Positions 53,626 to 64,000 of a stretch of DNA of 64,000 nucleotides are shown here, piece by piece. This DNA is from Candidula unifasciata (Eukaryota; Mollusca; Gastropoda; Stylommatophora; Geomitridae), in the NCBI GenBank assembly GCA_905116865.2, contig CAJHNH020006656.1:275001-339000 (forward strand), in the 5' to 3' direction. Each line of letters begins with the position of its first letter. The first letter of the stretch is position 1. The position numbers were made by a program, and so were the translations under genes. The notes below the pieces were generated by a model, which was not told the DNA's origin, did not search any database, and saw only the letters and a list, made by a program, of their open reading frames with translations.

Positions 53626-54848
53626 TAGGGCTGTACCGAATATTCGCTTCATATTCGCTTCGGGGCCGAATAGTGGACATATTGACTATTCGGTATTCGG
53701 CCGAATAGTTGCGGTCGGGCCGAATAGAAATAGTAGTTACCTTACATCCGTTTCTGCATACACGGCCTTAATGCTGACAACATGGAATGATTGGTTTTGT
53801 TGAAAGCTAATGCAGCTTTCCTGCATTAACTAAGCTGTCAGTGACAATTTCCAAGTTTAGTTACTTGTTATAATACTTAGGATTCTTTCATTCCTAGTTA
53901 TTAGTTTCCACAGTCTGACTGAAGGATGCAGAACATAAAATGTTTTTAAATGTTTACTATTCTGTACGAATACTAACTAGACATGGAAAGAATATAAACT
54001 CCGGCCACATACAAGTTGATAATATGAAGATCAAATGAACGGAAACATGTAAGTACTTGGGTGCAAACTTCAACTGTTCCAACATGCTGAGAGAAGAAAT
54101 ACAATCTAGAATACAATCTAGAAATAAAGTGTACTATGGCCCTTCAATATCTACTAAAGTCAAAGTGTCTGTCTCGCAACACCAAGATCAAAATATATAA
54201 AACGTTGAAAAGACCAGTCGTTTTATATGGCTCTGAAACTTGAAGCGGAAATAAAAGAGATGAGGCCTTATTACAGATTTCGAAAACAGTTCTACGACAA
54301 ATCTTTGGACCCATTAAAGATGCTAACAGCGGAGAATGGAGAGTAAGAAGCAACAACGTAACACATAATCTGTTTAAATCACCATTTATCACTGGCATCA
54401 TGAGAGCTAAGAGACTAAAATGGTTGGGGCATATTGAAATAATGTCAGACGACAGAGAAGTAAAATCAATATACACCTGAGAGAGGAATGGGCGTAGACC
54501 ACGAGGCAGACAAAAAAGAAGTTCGAGAGATAATGTCCAGTCAGACCTGCAAACAACTGGAGTCACAAATTGTGAAGATAAGGTCAGCCAGAGAGATGAA
54601 TGAAGACGAGTGATATCTGCAGCAGTAAACCTCAAGGTCTCAGAATGCTAAAGAAGAAGATGACTATTCTGTGCTACTTTATGTGAAGTAAAAGTGCAGC
54701 GTACATTTGACATTATTAATGGGTTTTTTTTATATATATTTTTTTATTTTATACATTATTCACTTTTCGTATTCGTATTCGGCCGAATAGTTGGACCCGC
54801 TTTTCGTATTCAACCGAATAGGGAAAATCACTATTCGGTACAGCCCTA
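53626..54848. mobile_element. 1.22-kb hAT-like element carrying LINE sequence, copy 2
   Basis: The ends TAGGGCTGTACCGAATATTC and CTATTCGGTACAGCCCTA are near-perfect inverted repeats. The 8-bp flanks GTTATGAG (53618-53625) and GTTATGTG (54849-54856) differ at one base. It is in the opposite orientation to copy 1 (28716-29956). Confidence 0.85.
53935..54660 (+). pseudogene. LINE ORF2 C-terminal fragment inside hAT-like element
   Basis: Plus-strand residues parallel to 28925-29645: KYLGANFN, NKVYYGPS, RQIFGPIKDANSGEWRVRS, GIMRAKRLKWLGHIE, then a GRRPRGRQKR-like stretch, ending at the AAGAAGAAGATG tail. Stops and shifts differ in part from copy 1, showing independent decay after the two hAT-like copies separated. 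Confidence 0.7.
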
Positions 54849-55239
54849 GTTATGTGTGTCGCAGTCTCTTGTTGTATGTTTTTACGTTTTTATTTCCGAG
54901 AAAGAGACAGCCTGTGACATAGGTTTTTTCACTTTATATGGGAGTTGTGTGTTAGACCCAGTATCTAAATGTTTCAGAAGTGGTAAAAGCTCTGGCATGA
55001 TGAGATATACATCACGCGGTATGAGCGCGAGTTCGGAATATCCCTGTGACCTTGTGTGAAAGTCGAATTGCTCGAGGACGACCTATCAAAAGTGAGGTGG
55101 TCAGTAGGCCATCCAATCAGAAGCGACCTAGTGTGTAGCGGTATGTAAATGGGAAGACCAGCGTCAAATTTATCGCGGACTACGTTGCCCCACTCCTCCC
55201 TACTAACCATTCAAAACAGCTATCTTTTAAAGTATGTAT

Positions 55240-55908
55240 GGTTCTTATTACATTTTCTGGCCCGAATTCACACTGGTTGACTTTTCATTCATTCTTGTTC
55301 ACCTGTCACACGGGCCAAACTATGTTACAGGGGTGTCATGTTGTATTGTCTTCGGAAAGTTTTCTGCGTTGTGTGTTACTCGTTAGGTGGCTGACGAATG
55401 ACGGCTTCGTTGGATTTAGCCAATCCTGTCGTTTGATAACATTTTCAGATATACAAACGCTGCGAAAATGCAGTTTTGTCTATTTTTGTGTCAGTAGACG
55501 GTGTGAAATGTATTCCTCCTTAGTGTCGCCCCATTTTAAGACCCGCTACTCCGCGACTCCAGGCAGCACCGCATAAGGCCTTTTTTTTTTTTTTTTTTGG
55601 ACTCACCACAAAATGCTCACAGTTCTGAAACCACAGGTAGAACTCTGCACTCTCTCATATTACGTAGGGTGAGGCTAAGGGGTAGGAGGGAAAGGGGGTG
55701 GCTGGGGTTAGGGCCAGTTCTGAATGCTGTGGAATCGTTAATAGCGGTGACATCGTGTAACAAAGAAGCCGCGACATCGCCAGTGATATCACAAGAGAAA
55801 ATACAACGTGACAACCCTGTGACATAAATTAGCCCGTGTGACAGGTGAGCAAGCAGGAATGAAAGGTCAACCAGTGTGTATTTTTTGCCAGATAACGTAA
55901 TAAGAACC
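55240..55908. mobile_element. Long-inverted-repeat element X, copy 3 (669 bp)
   Basis: The left end GGTTCTTATTACATTTTCTGG and the right end CCAGATAACGTAATAAGAACC mirror each other. The arms run about 115 bp and include CACACTGGTTGAC, ACCTGTCACACGGGC and GGGGTGTCATGTTG. It is the longest and best-ended copy. The interior (TTTTTT run at 55580-55598, GTAGGGTGAGGCTAAGGGGT) has no coding sequence I recognise. Confidence 0.7.
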
Positions 55909-55970
55909 GTTTGTGCCTATACATATCATATAATTTTATTTGTGTTATTATGTTGTCATTTAGCACATTA

Positions 55971-56009
<39 letters not shown>

Positions 56010-56517
56010 TATTATGTTTTTAGATTATTCAGCAATTTAATAAGACATAACTTCTTCAGGTAACTTCTGTAAAAAAAATGTGTAAGTTACCCTTAGTAAT
56101 GTTTTCTTTGTCTAGATAACTCTGGTAGTAGGAGTTTACAAAGGACAGTTGAAGGTGCGAGAAGAAATAAACAACTTTTTAACACGCAGACACCCACAAC
56201 ATATTTCATCTCCTGGAAACCCAACACCCTATGTTTGTGTGTACGGCAGAATGCAGTCTTAGCCAGTGAATCATTTACCTTGGCAAGTTTGTCATGCGTA
56301 GTTGAGTAAATTTACGACATTTCTAACGTAATAAGGTTCGTTGACTATTTCCCCACCTAATTTATGACAAGTTTTTCTTTGATATGCATTAGCTTGTTTT
56401 CGAAATTGATATTTTTGTTGTTGTTGTTGTAGGTAATATCTTATGGTTAAAACAAAAATATACATTCCTGAGGTAATTCTCAAATCCTGTGCCTGTTTTA
56501 TAAAGTACTATTATGTT
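55909..56517. other. No gene; (ATT)n run
   Basis: (ATT)n at 55975-56007 and (TTG)n near 56415-56430. Otherwise AT-rich. Confidence 0.5.
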
Positions 56518-56735
56518 ATTATGAGAAGAGGGAAAATAGAACATGTTGTGACCACTGGAAAGATCTGTGGAAAAAGAAATAGAGGAAGACAACGAGAGAA
56601 GATGCTTGACAGTCGTGTTGCATGGCATGGAGGTGTGTCGGCACACGAACTGATACATGCTGCAGGAGATCGCAGATTATGGAGAGGCATGATCGCCCAC
56701 TCCAGTCGGCAAGGCACCTGATGATGATGATGATG
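56518..56735 (+). pseudogene. LINE ORF2 C-terminal fragment ending in (TGA)n
   Basis: An intact short frame reads MRRGKIEHVVTTGKICGKRN, then RGRQREKMLDSRVAWHGG and RRLWRGMIAHSSRQGT with a TGA stop, continuing as (TGATGA)n. This is the clearest example here of a LINE whose 3' end consists of its stop codon repeated. A possible 8-bp target duplication, ATTATGTT, lies at 56510-56517 and 56736-56743. The copy is severely 5'-truncated, to about 218 bp. Confidence 0.7.
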
Positions 56736-56834
56736 ATTATGTTTAAAGAATGAGACACCTAAGCGAATTCTCTAGTCTGTTCTCTTTGTTTTTCAAGGTA
56801 ATCTCCTTTTCAATAAATTAAATCCATTATCTAG

Positions 56835-57175
56835 GATTGTTATACATTAGCCGATTTTTGTATACATTAGCTGATTCTGTTATACATTAGCCGATTCTGT
56901 TATACATTAGCTGATTCTGTTATACATTAGCCAATTATGTTGTACATTACCCGATTCTGTTGTACATTGGCCGATTCTTTTATACATTAGCCAACTCCGT
57001 TATACATTAGCTGATTTTGTTACACATTAGCCGATTCTGTTATACATTAGCCGATTCTGTTATACATTAGCCGATTCTGTTACACATTAGCCGATTTTGT
57101 TGTACATTAGCCGATTCTTTTATGCATTAGCCGATTCTGTTATACATTAGCCGACTATGTTATACAGTAGGCGAT
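56835..57175. repeat. Minisatellite, 20-bp unit, about 17 copies
   Basis: The unit is TTATACATTAGCCGATTCTG, with variants TGTACATTA, GCTGATT and GATTTTG. Confidence 0.95.
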
Positions 57176-57273
57176 TTTGTTGTTCATTTTCAGATAGATT
57201 CTTTTATACATTAACTAGCTTTCCTAAGTTCAAACAATCACTGACGTACTATTAGCTCTAATTTCTTTTCTTA

Positions 57274-57413
57274 CACACACACACACACACACACACACGC
57301 ACGCACAGACACACAGACACACACACACACACACACAAGCACGCACGCACGCACACAGACACACAGACACACAGACACACACACACACACACACGCACAC
57401 ACGCACACACACA

Positions 57414-57445
<32 letters not shown>

Positions 57446-57794
57446 GACACGCAGACACACAGACACGCAGACACGCACGCACGCACGCACACAGACACAC
57501 AGACACACAGACACACACACACACACACGCACACACGCACACACACACGCACGCACGCAGGCACGCAGGCACGCAGACACGCAGACACACAGACACGCAG
57601 ACACACAGACACGCAGACACACAGACACACAGACACACAGACACACAGACACACACAGACACACACAGACACACACAGACACACACACATACACACACAG
57701 ACACACACAGACACACACAGACACACACAGACACACACAGACACACACAGACACACACACACACACTCACACTCACACGTACACGCACACGCAC

Positions 57795-57840
<46 letters not shown>
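57274..57840. repeat. (CA)n-based array with ACGC and ACAG variants
   Basis: Blocks of CACGCACG, CAGACACA and plain CA alternate. Two similar 170-bp halves (57295-57420 and 57470-57560) suggest block duplication. Cys/Val-rich frames up to 220 codons are artefacts. Confidence 0.95.
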
Positions 57841-57844
<4 letters not shown>

Positions 57845-57971
57845 TGTTCATAAAATGATATACATGAACTAGTTATTAAGCACAATGATGCGGGTGCCAT
57901 TTGGATTTTTATAACAATTAAAGACTTAACCACTAAAGCTCACAAAATAATAATTACGCTAGGATTACTAT

Positions 57972-58110
57972 TCAGCAGTGGTAGCGTGGTCGATAGAGGC
58001 TTGCATCTCGGTCCAAAGGTCATGTGTTCGAATCAACATCCATTTAGCTAACCCTAAACTTATTCCCGTTTACCAAGAACTGTCCTGAGGTTAAGGTCAA
58101 CTATTAGGTA
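57972..58110 (+). mobile_element. Possible tRNA-headed SINE
   Basis: CAGTGGTAGCGTGGTCGATA resembles an A box and GGTCATGTGTTCGAATC a B box. The remainder matches no other repeat here. Confidence 0.35.
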
Positions 58111-58394
58111 TATTGATTTCTCAACCTTGGTTGTTTTGACCCATCTATTGCGACAGATCGACACGTCAAAGGGTTCATATTATTCCAGTCACTTTTACTT
58201 TAGAGGAAATTTCAAGGCTGAGTGGAGGCCGTAAACTAATTTGCTTTTTTTTCCCCACAAGAGTTTAGAAAAACACAATTAACAGACTTGCACATAAAAG
58301 TACTAACTTTGAACGATCATTGGTAAAATACAACTCACAATTTTCGAGTAAAACAATGCACTTATCTATTACTTTATTTTTTTTCTCCTACTCT
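58111..58394. other. No gene seen
   Basis: Unique-looking sequence. Confidence 0.4.
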
Positions 58395-58928
58395 CATTCT
58401 TCTTCTTCTTCTTTTTCTTCTTCTTCTTCTTCTTCTTCTTCTTCTTCTTCTTCTTCTTCTTCTTCTTCTTCTTCTTCTTCTTCTTCTTCTTCTTCTTCTT
58501 CTTCTTCTTCTTCTTCTTCTTCTCCTTCTTCTTTTCTCTTTCTGGTCTTTTCTTCTTCTTCTTCTTCTTCTTCTTCTTCTTCTTCTTCTTCTTCTTCTTC
58601 TTCTTCTTCTTCTTCTTCTTCTTCTTCTTCTTCTTCTTCTTCTTCTTCTTCTTCTCTTCTTCTTCTTCTTCTTCTTCTTCTTCTTCTTCTTCTTCTTCTT
58701 CTTCTTCTTCTTCTCTTCTTTCTTCTTCTTCTTCTTCTTCTTCTTCTTCTTCTTCTTCTTTTCTCTTTTAATTCTTCTTCTTCTTCTTCTTCTTCTTCTT
58801 CTTCTTCTTCTTCTTCTTCTTCTTCTTCTTCTTCTTCTTCTTCTTCTTCTTCTTCTTCTTCTTCTTCTTCTTCTTCTTCTTCTTCTTCTTCTTTTTCCTC
58901 TATTTCTTCGTTTTCTTTTTCTTCTTCT
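58395..58928. repeat. (TTC)n array, about 530 bp
   Basis: Six TTC blocks are separated by short CTC, TTTCTC and TTTAA interruptions. The plus strand is almost pure pyrimidine. Poly-Ser and poly-Arg frames are artefacts. Confidence 0.97.
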
Positions 58929-59504
58929 CATTAAACCACAACGGAGCATAAAGTCTCAAAAAACACTCACTAAGTTATTCTATCCTCTGCTGTTGGGTTC
59001 CATTCAGCCTAGCTCCGCCCCATTGATTAAATCTCACTCACTCGGTTTATTCTCGGTGTGTTTTTGGTCTTCCCGTATTCATTTGACCCCCAGTGCAGAG
59101 ACATGCTGGTTTTATATTTATATTTTTATATTAATTACATTACTGTAGCGAATAATTAGTAATATACGACAGGAAATCCCAGAGCACAAATGTTGCTTTT
59201 AGCAGTAAATGTTTTATAAAATTTGCCCTTAAAATATTCAGTGAACCATGTTTGAGGGATGATAATAACGCAGTAGTTAACACAGAGGCCTGTCGTTCTT
59301 GTGGCACTGAGCTGGAGTCTCTCTCAAAGCTATGAAGTATTGACCTACACCGGTTTCTCTGCCCCCATTTTCTTCTGTCTGCTGACCCCGCTAGGTCAAT
59401 ACAATCCTTTTTGCGATTCTAATATTTAAAATTATTCTGTAGAGACCAACCCCAGAAGTTCCCCCAGATATCCAGCTTTTAAAAACTAAACTTAAAGTCC
59501 TGCT
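58929..59504. other. No gene seen
   Basis: Unique-looking sequence. Confidence 0.45.
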
Positions 59505-59625
59505 AAGTAACGGCGACCCGCGTGATGCTGACCAAATTACCTGCCAAGTGCTGATTAGTCTATAAAATATAGGTCTATCCCAAATGTCCAATACGTCTGC
59601 AGGCGTGAAAAATTGTCAATTTTTA
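59505..59625 (+). mobile_element. SINE family 1, 3' half
   Basis: Blocks ACGGCGACCCGCGTGATGCTGACC, AAGTGCTGATTAGTC + TATAAAATATAGG and TCCAATACGTCTGC, without head or tail. Confidence 0.65.
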
Positions 59626-59654
59626 CTCCGGAGAATTGGAAGTTGATATTAACT

Positions 59655-59762
59655 GTGAGAAACCGTCTAAAAAAGGTTATTAGGGCAGCTATCGAGCTAC
59701 TGAAGGAAGGGAAGACTGCAGGTCCAGATAGTATTCCAGTAGAAGTTTTAAGAATAATATAT
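59655..59762 (+). pseudogene. LINE reverse-transcriptase finger fragment
   Basis: RLKKVIRAAIELLKEGKTAGPDSIPVEVLRI is a near-perfect match to the conserved AI..LK.GKAPGPDGIP.E.L motif at the start of a non-LTR reverse transcriptase. It ends at a (TA)n run (59757-59769). Confidence 0.7.
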
Positions 59763-59774
59763 ATATATCAGTCG

Positions 59775-60010
59775 ACCCCTGCCGCGCCTTCTACAAACTG
59801 CACCTTCCATCACCGTCTTTTCCAAGCCACCAGGACGCTTGATGTGGCCAAAATACTTCAACATTCGTGATAGGATGCTGTTTATGATCCAGTTCTTGAT
59901 GTTCTACTCGTTTAGAATGTAGGTGTTTTTTCTCTTCCTGATCCATGGTATTCTAAGAATTTTTCTATACCTTTTCACTTCAAAGCTCCAATCTTTTTCA
60001 TCAGTGACTC
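59775..60010 (-). pseudogene. LINE ORF2 C-terminal fragment
   Basis: On the minus strand, EVKRYRKILRIPWIRKRKNTYILNE then stop, IKNWIINSILSRMLKYFGHIKRPGGLEK and GAVCRRRGRGRL match the segment after the thumb (RILRI.W..R.TN..IL......RL..FGH..RR...E......GRR.RGR). It lies tail to tail with the finger fragment at 59655-59762. Confidence 0.6.
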
Positions 60011-60077
60011 AGTCCTGAAATATTTCACTGTTCAACAGCGGAGGGCTGACAACACGAGGTACTAGTCATCATGTCTA

Positions 60078-60260
60078 TTAATGCATCTGGTGACGATCCT
60101 CCATGCTTTCTGTGATCTGAAATCTTTCCAAAATTCGGTGGATAGCAGAGTGTGACACTGAAAGTCGTCCAGCAACTTCATGGATATATAAATCACTTTC
60201 AACCCACGCTACAGCTCTCATGTCTTTGTAAAGTGTCAATAATTTTCGATTGCATAGTTT
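60078..60260 (-). pseudogene. Tc1-like transposase N-terminal fragment
   Basis: The minus strand reads EVAGRLSVSHSAIHRILERFQITESMEDRHQMH, which fits the paired-type helix-turn-helix of Tc1-like transposases (VA..L.VS.S.V.R...RF..TGS..DRP..GR). The frame stops where the GRP.. linker would begin, and no DDE catalytic residues follow. This is a single-domain remnant of a DNA transposon. Confidence 0.6.
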
Positions 60261-60571
60261 TTGCAAGTGATGAAACAACCCTAGGTTTGCTGATTGTTTA
60301 ACAAATAGAGAGTGAACTCATTTCACGAACAGTCGCCATTGCAGTGAAATGTCAAATAGCACGATTACTTGACCTAACTGGTTGTACGGAAGTTTAAAAA
60401 AAAAGATTCAAGTTGGGAATTTATGGTCATGATACCAAATTGTATGTGACCACCATGGTTGTCGGTAAGTTGTTAACTTGCTTCACGTGCATAGAAAACT
60501 GTGATTGAAAGATATTGCCCCAATCTTACTAATACTTTCTTCATTTAATCTTTCATATGCGCTTAAAAGGC
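60261..60571. other. No gene seen
   Basis: Unique-looking sequence between the transposase scrap and a SINE. Confidence 0.4.
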
Positions 60572-60782
60572 GGCGTTTGTGGCTTCGTAATGCCGGGTTT
60601 GATTCGCGGTCTCTTTAGCAGCAGAACGGCTTGCGTTGGTTTTTCGACAGTGGTACCAAGATCTGACCGTTCAACAGACTGCTGAATGCAAAATTTGCAT
60701 AGAAAAACCCAAAACAGCCAATAAACGCTGGGGTTGGTTTTGCAACGTCCTTTAAAGTATATGCAGCTAACGGCATGCGCTT
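60572..60782 (+). mobile_element. SINE family 2, head-deleted copy
   Basis: GGCGGCGTTTGTGGCTTCG lacks about 20 bp of the A-box region. The body is present: TTGCGTTGGTTTTTCGACAG, GTGGTACCAAG, ACCGTTCAAC, GCATAGAAAAACCC and GCAACGTCCTTTAAAG. Confidence 0.65.
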
Positions 60783-61412
60783 ATATGGAAGTGTACTGAA
60801 AATAATACAGAGTGGCTACTGGCTTCTGACAGTAGTACATTTCGAATCATTCATCCGTTCACTTTGATGTCTCTGTTTCACTTATCCAACATGATAGCCA
60901 CTTTGAATTCAATGGAATGTGAAACTGATAGTGATCAAAGAAACGCTAGTTTCCCATTGAAAGTCTGCTTCTACTATTCGCCAGCCACTTATGGCCTACT
61001 TTGCCTTGGGTGGGTGAGTTCAGATCAGCTATTTCCGGCCTGTCACATGAGTTATCTTTCCACTTGCGATGTTTTTTTTCGCTTTACGATGTTTGACTTG
61101 TTATCCGTCTTGTTATCTTTCCGCCATCCTACTAAGCACTATCTTTTCAGATCTTGTGTATTCTTTGTATGTCTATTTAGTCGGTCACTTTATGAGTCTG
61201 TGCATGTTGATATATCTATATAGGTCTGCGAATTTCGCTTGACGACTGTCTGCTTATGATGTCTGTCTGGCTGACGGTCTGCGCTCCACACAACCCCACC
61301 CTCTCTCTCTCTGTTTCTCTGTCTCTCTGTCTCTCTGTCGTCTTTCTTTATCTCATCCTTGTATTTTCCTGCCTCCCTAAGTACTGGTAATTAAATCTCT
61401 CGCAGTCTCTTG
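60783..61412. other. No gene called
   Basis: A 119-codon frame (60864-61223) is open but has no domain I recognise and runs into CT-rich sequence. I do not call it a gene. Confidence 0.4.
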
Positions 61413-61421
61413 CTATATGTC

Positions 61422-61460
<39 letters not shown>
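61413..61460. repeat. (GT)n microsatellite
   Basis: About 20 GT units. Confidence 0.95.
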
Positions 61461-61461
<1 letters not shown>

Positions 61462-61570
61462 TCTATTGAAATCTGTCCAACTGTAGCTGCAATCCAATTT
61501 TTCTTTGACCTTATGTCTCTCTCTCTCGTTGTCTTTTTATTTCTCTTTCTCTCAGTAGGATATTCTTCTG

Positions 61571-62254
<684 letters not shown>

Positions 62255-62689
62255 AATGTAAAGGCATATATGTGTGTGTGTGTGTTTCTGATGTTCTTCT
62301 CCATGTATATTTCCTTTTCTCCACTCCATCACTATGTATTTATGTATGTTTTTAACTCCACCACCCCATCCTCCTCCCACTTTAATAGTACCTCTGTCTA
62401 AAACAGACATACTCCTGACACAAATCATCACTAAAGCCAAAGACCATACACTGTCAATGTTAATTTCATTCCAACCCAGTGCAAAACGAAATGAATACAC
62501 CTATCGCTTATATAATGAAATCTAGAGTGCGAATAACTTGCGTAGGTAAAGTGCATCTGGTAGACTCTGCAACAGCAGCCCTGAATCCTAGGGGCCTAAG
62601 CACTTTAAGCCCCCCCCCCCCCTCCCCCTCTCCCCGGGGCCGAATTTTTTTTAGCTGAACCCCCTCCCATAATTTATTGCTGACGCGCC
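62255..62689. other. No gene; poly-C tract
   Basis: Poly-C at 62609-62622. Otherwise nothing recognised. Confidence 0.45.
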
Positions 62690-62955
62690 CTCCACCCCTT
62701 CATCTTTTCAACTTCACGCTCTACCTCCCTTCTCCATGCGTTGTTTGTCTTCCTTTATTTATATGCCCATGTAGTTTCCAGTGCAATTGCATTCTCGTTA
62801 TATTTTTCTTATGTTTTCTCAACGTGTGTTCTATCCAACGTCAGCGTCTTTTCTTCACCTCTTGGTCCACTAGGACTTGTTTATTTCTTTCCCCAAAGCT
62901 CTACATTATTGGTTCTATCAAACAGTTTAATTCTGTTTATTCTGCGACGGCGCCA
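62690..62955 (-). pseudogene. LINE ORF2 C-terminal fragment
   Basis: On the minus strand, ERNKQVLVDQEVKKRR, then TLRKHKKNITRMQLHWKLHGHINKGRQTT is clearly the same family as 40333-40690 (VDQEVKKRRWHS, TLRKPKKNITRKSLHWNRQGHRNKGRPNT). Both are broken at different places. Confidence 0.65.
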
Positions 62956-63065
62956 GTAAGGGAATATTTGTAATTTATTAGTAATTGCCTAAACTGTTCT
63001 TAATGTCTCTGCTCCATACAACATTACTGATTTAACATTAAAAGCAAACATTTTTAGTTAAAAAT

Positions 63066-63294
63066 TAGTTGCGTATCCTTTACATGACGTTGTAATACAC
63101 ACACTTTTTTAACTCTTGTGATTTTTGTGTGTGGCAAATTTACGTCGAGCAGTTTGCCATTGCTTACCGGACGGTCGGCTTCTCAATACTACTATTAAAA
63201 CTAACGCAAGGCGCAAGGTCCGCAGCTAGGATCGAACCCGGCACCCCGGCATTACGAAGCTCGTTCACAACACCCAAGCCTCAGACGCCGACTT
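63066..63294 (-). mobile_element. SINE family 2, near-complete copy
   Basis: Minus-strand head GTCGGCGTCTGAGGCTTGGG with B-box-like GGTTCGATCC, TTGCGTTAGTTTTAATAG, GGCAAACTGCTCGACG and AAAGGATACGCAACTAA. Confidence 0.75.
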
Positions 63295-63424
63295 AAGTTT
63301 AGTATTAGTTTTTCTTTTCTGTGTGAAAGCTTCTCTTGTTTTTGGACCCCACATTGGGTTGCTATCATTATTAAGAACTAAAGGTTTTACTTTTTGAACC
63401 ACCCTTCCTCCTTTAGTAAAAGTT

Positions 63425-63615
63425 GAGAACACCATCCGGTAATTTCGTGCAGCAGGGAAACCAACCCTGAGCTTCATGAACTCAGGTGGGCCCACTCTCT
63501 GAAAACGTCTAGGAGCTCGTGGGCCGAAACGTTTGTCGACGAGAGATTACTTCTACTGACGATTGGTAGACTCCTGCTGTACATGCTCCCCTGTGGAGTT
63601 TATTCCAATTGAGAG
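63425..63615 (-). repeat. Repeat W, copy 2
   Basis: Reverse complement of the W core inserted in the LINE at 9830-10341. It shares AACACCATCCGGTAATT, CTTCATGAACTCAGGTGGGC, GGGCCGAAACG and GAGTTTATTCC. Confidence 0.55.
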
Positions 63616-64000
63616 GGCTGCGACTTCTCTAATCCACCCCATTGTTTCCTTTGTGTCGACGCCCTTGCTTTGCAGGGACTAACATTCCACATATGCACAC
63701 AGCTTGCGACAGTTTCAAGCACAGCAGATTTTTGGTGTACTTGGTTGGGTTTTCCCCAAGTTGGTCTACATTTTTTTGTTGCTATCTCCGGGCAAGGTGA
63801 CCTAATTATGAATCCAGGTAAACATTTATCCTAGATCATATTTTTTGCTGCGGATTTTTTTTTCGGTTAACCAACACAGTCAGTTTATTTTCAAAGTTCG
63901 TAGACCTAGACGTGTTCAGAGACTCGGTGGCATTGAATAACTGGGTGTTTTATAGTTGAAATTGGATATGAAAATACAAAGATATAGTAAGAGACTGAAA
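63616..64000. other. No gene seen
   Basis: Unique-looking sequence up to the window end. Confidence 0.45.

Larger units (their letters stand above)
53528..55173. mobile_element. Inverted-repeat element Y, copy 3, split by hAT-like element
   Basis: The left end TTATTTATACGATGGTCTCC and the right end GGAAGACCAGCGTCAAATTTAT (55153-55173) are mirrored. Removing 53626-54848 joins the two halves (53528-53625 and 54857-55173). Confidence 0.65.

Noticed and set aside
59655..60010. Twin-priming (5' inversion) of one LINE insertion
   Set aside because: For a minus-strand insertion the inverted 5' part should lie at higher coordinates than the 3' part. Here it lies at lower coordinates.
60864..61223. 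119-codon plus-strand open frame
   Set aside because: Hydrophobic and Cys/Phe-rich but matching no family I know. It runs into CT/GT-rich DNA and I cannot separate it from chance.
63480..63540. Hammerhead ribozyme in repeat W (GGGCCGAAACGTTTGTCGAC with an upstream GGGCCCAC)
   Set aside because: GAAAC...GTC and a possible stem II are suggestive, but the required CTGATGA core is absent in both copies (CAGGTGG instead) and stem I does not pair.

Overview
This window is repeat-rich animal DNA. I found no convincing host protein-coding gene, rRNA gene or free-standing tRNA gene in it. What can be identified is transposable-element sequence at several ages, two tRNA-headed SINE families with many copies, and a large amount of simple and tandem repeat DNA (long GAA/CTT, CT, CA, TA, CTAT and CTGT runs). 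LINE remnants with short repeat tails, hAT-like miniature elements, large microsatellites and many dispersed tRNA-headed repeats suggest a metazoan, most plausibly a mollusc such as a heterobranch gastropod. That assignment is an inference from the repeat landscape.

Layout. 0-14 kb: LINE 3' fragments, SINEs, an 819-bp 5'-truncated LINE with a 12-bp target-site duplication (4163-4981), and a 1.84-kb 5'-truncated LINE with a complete RNase H domain (8775-10612, 11-bp target-site duplication) that is itself split by another repeat. A cluster of hAT-like miniature elements follows at 11.0-11.6 kb. 14-28 kb: a minisatellite with TGATCA palindromes, triplet runs, SINE copies and a SINE split by a 167-bp hAT-like element. 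28.7-32.4 kb: a 1.24-kb hAT-like element carrying a piece of LINE ORF2, a 29-bp minisatellite, a degenerate reverse-transcriptase fragment and a composite TA/CTGT array. 33-41 kb: long CT, GAA and CTTT arrays and inverted-repeat elements.

41.28-48.28 kb is the most distinctive part. It is a young LTR retrotransposon on the minus strand: two 1.77-kb LTRs, a primer-binding site and one 672-residue ORF with a gag-like coiled-coil N-terminus. It has no recognisable protease, reverse transcriptase, RNase H or integrase. The duplicated sequence runs past both LTRs into internal sequence, so the locus is a 1.4-copy tandem array with a 4.92-kb period and not a normal insertion.

48.3-64 kb: two adjacent minisatellites; a hAT-like miniature element inside a second inverted-repeat element (50.27-50.61 kb); a three-layer nest of inverted-repeat element, hAT-like element and LINE (53.5-55.2 kb); a 669-bp long-inverted-repeat element; CA, CTT and CTAT/CTGT arrays; a Tc1-like transposase fragment and more LINE and SINE pieces. 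The mobile elements record successive insertions into one another. No pathway or operon-like organisation is visible.
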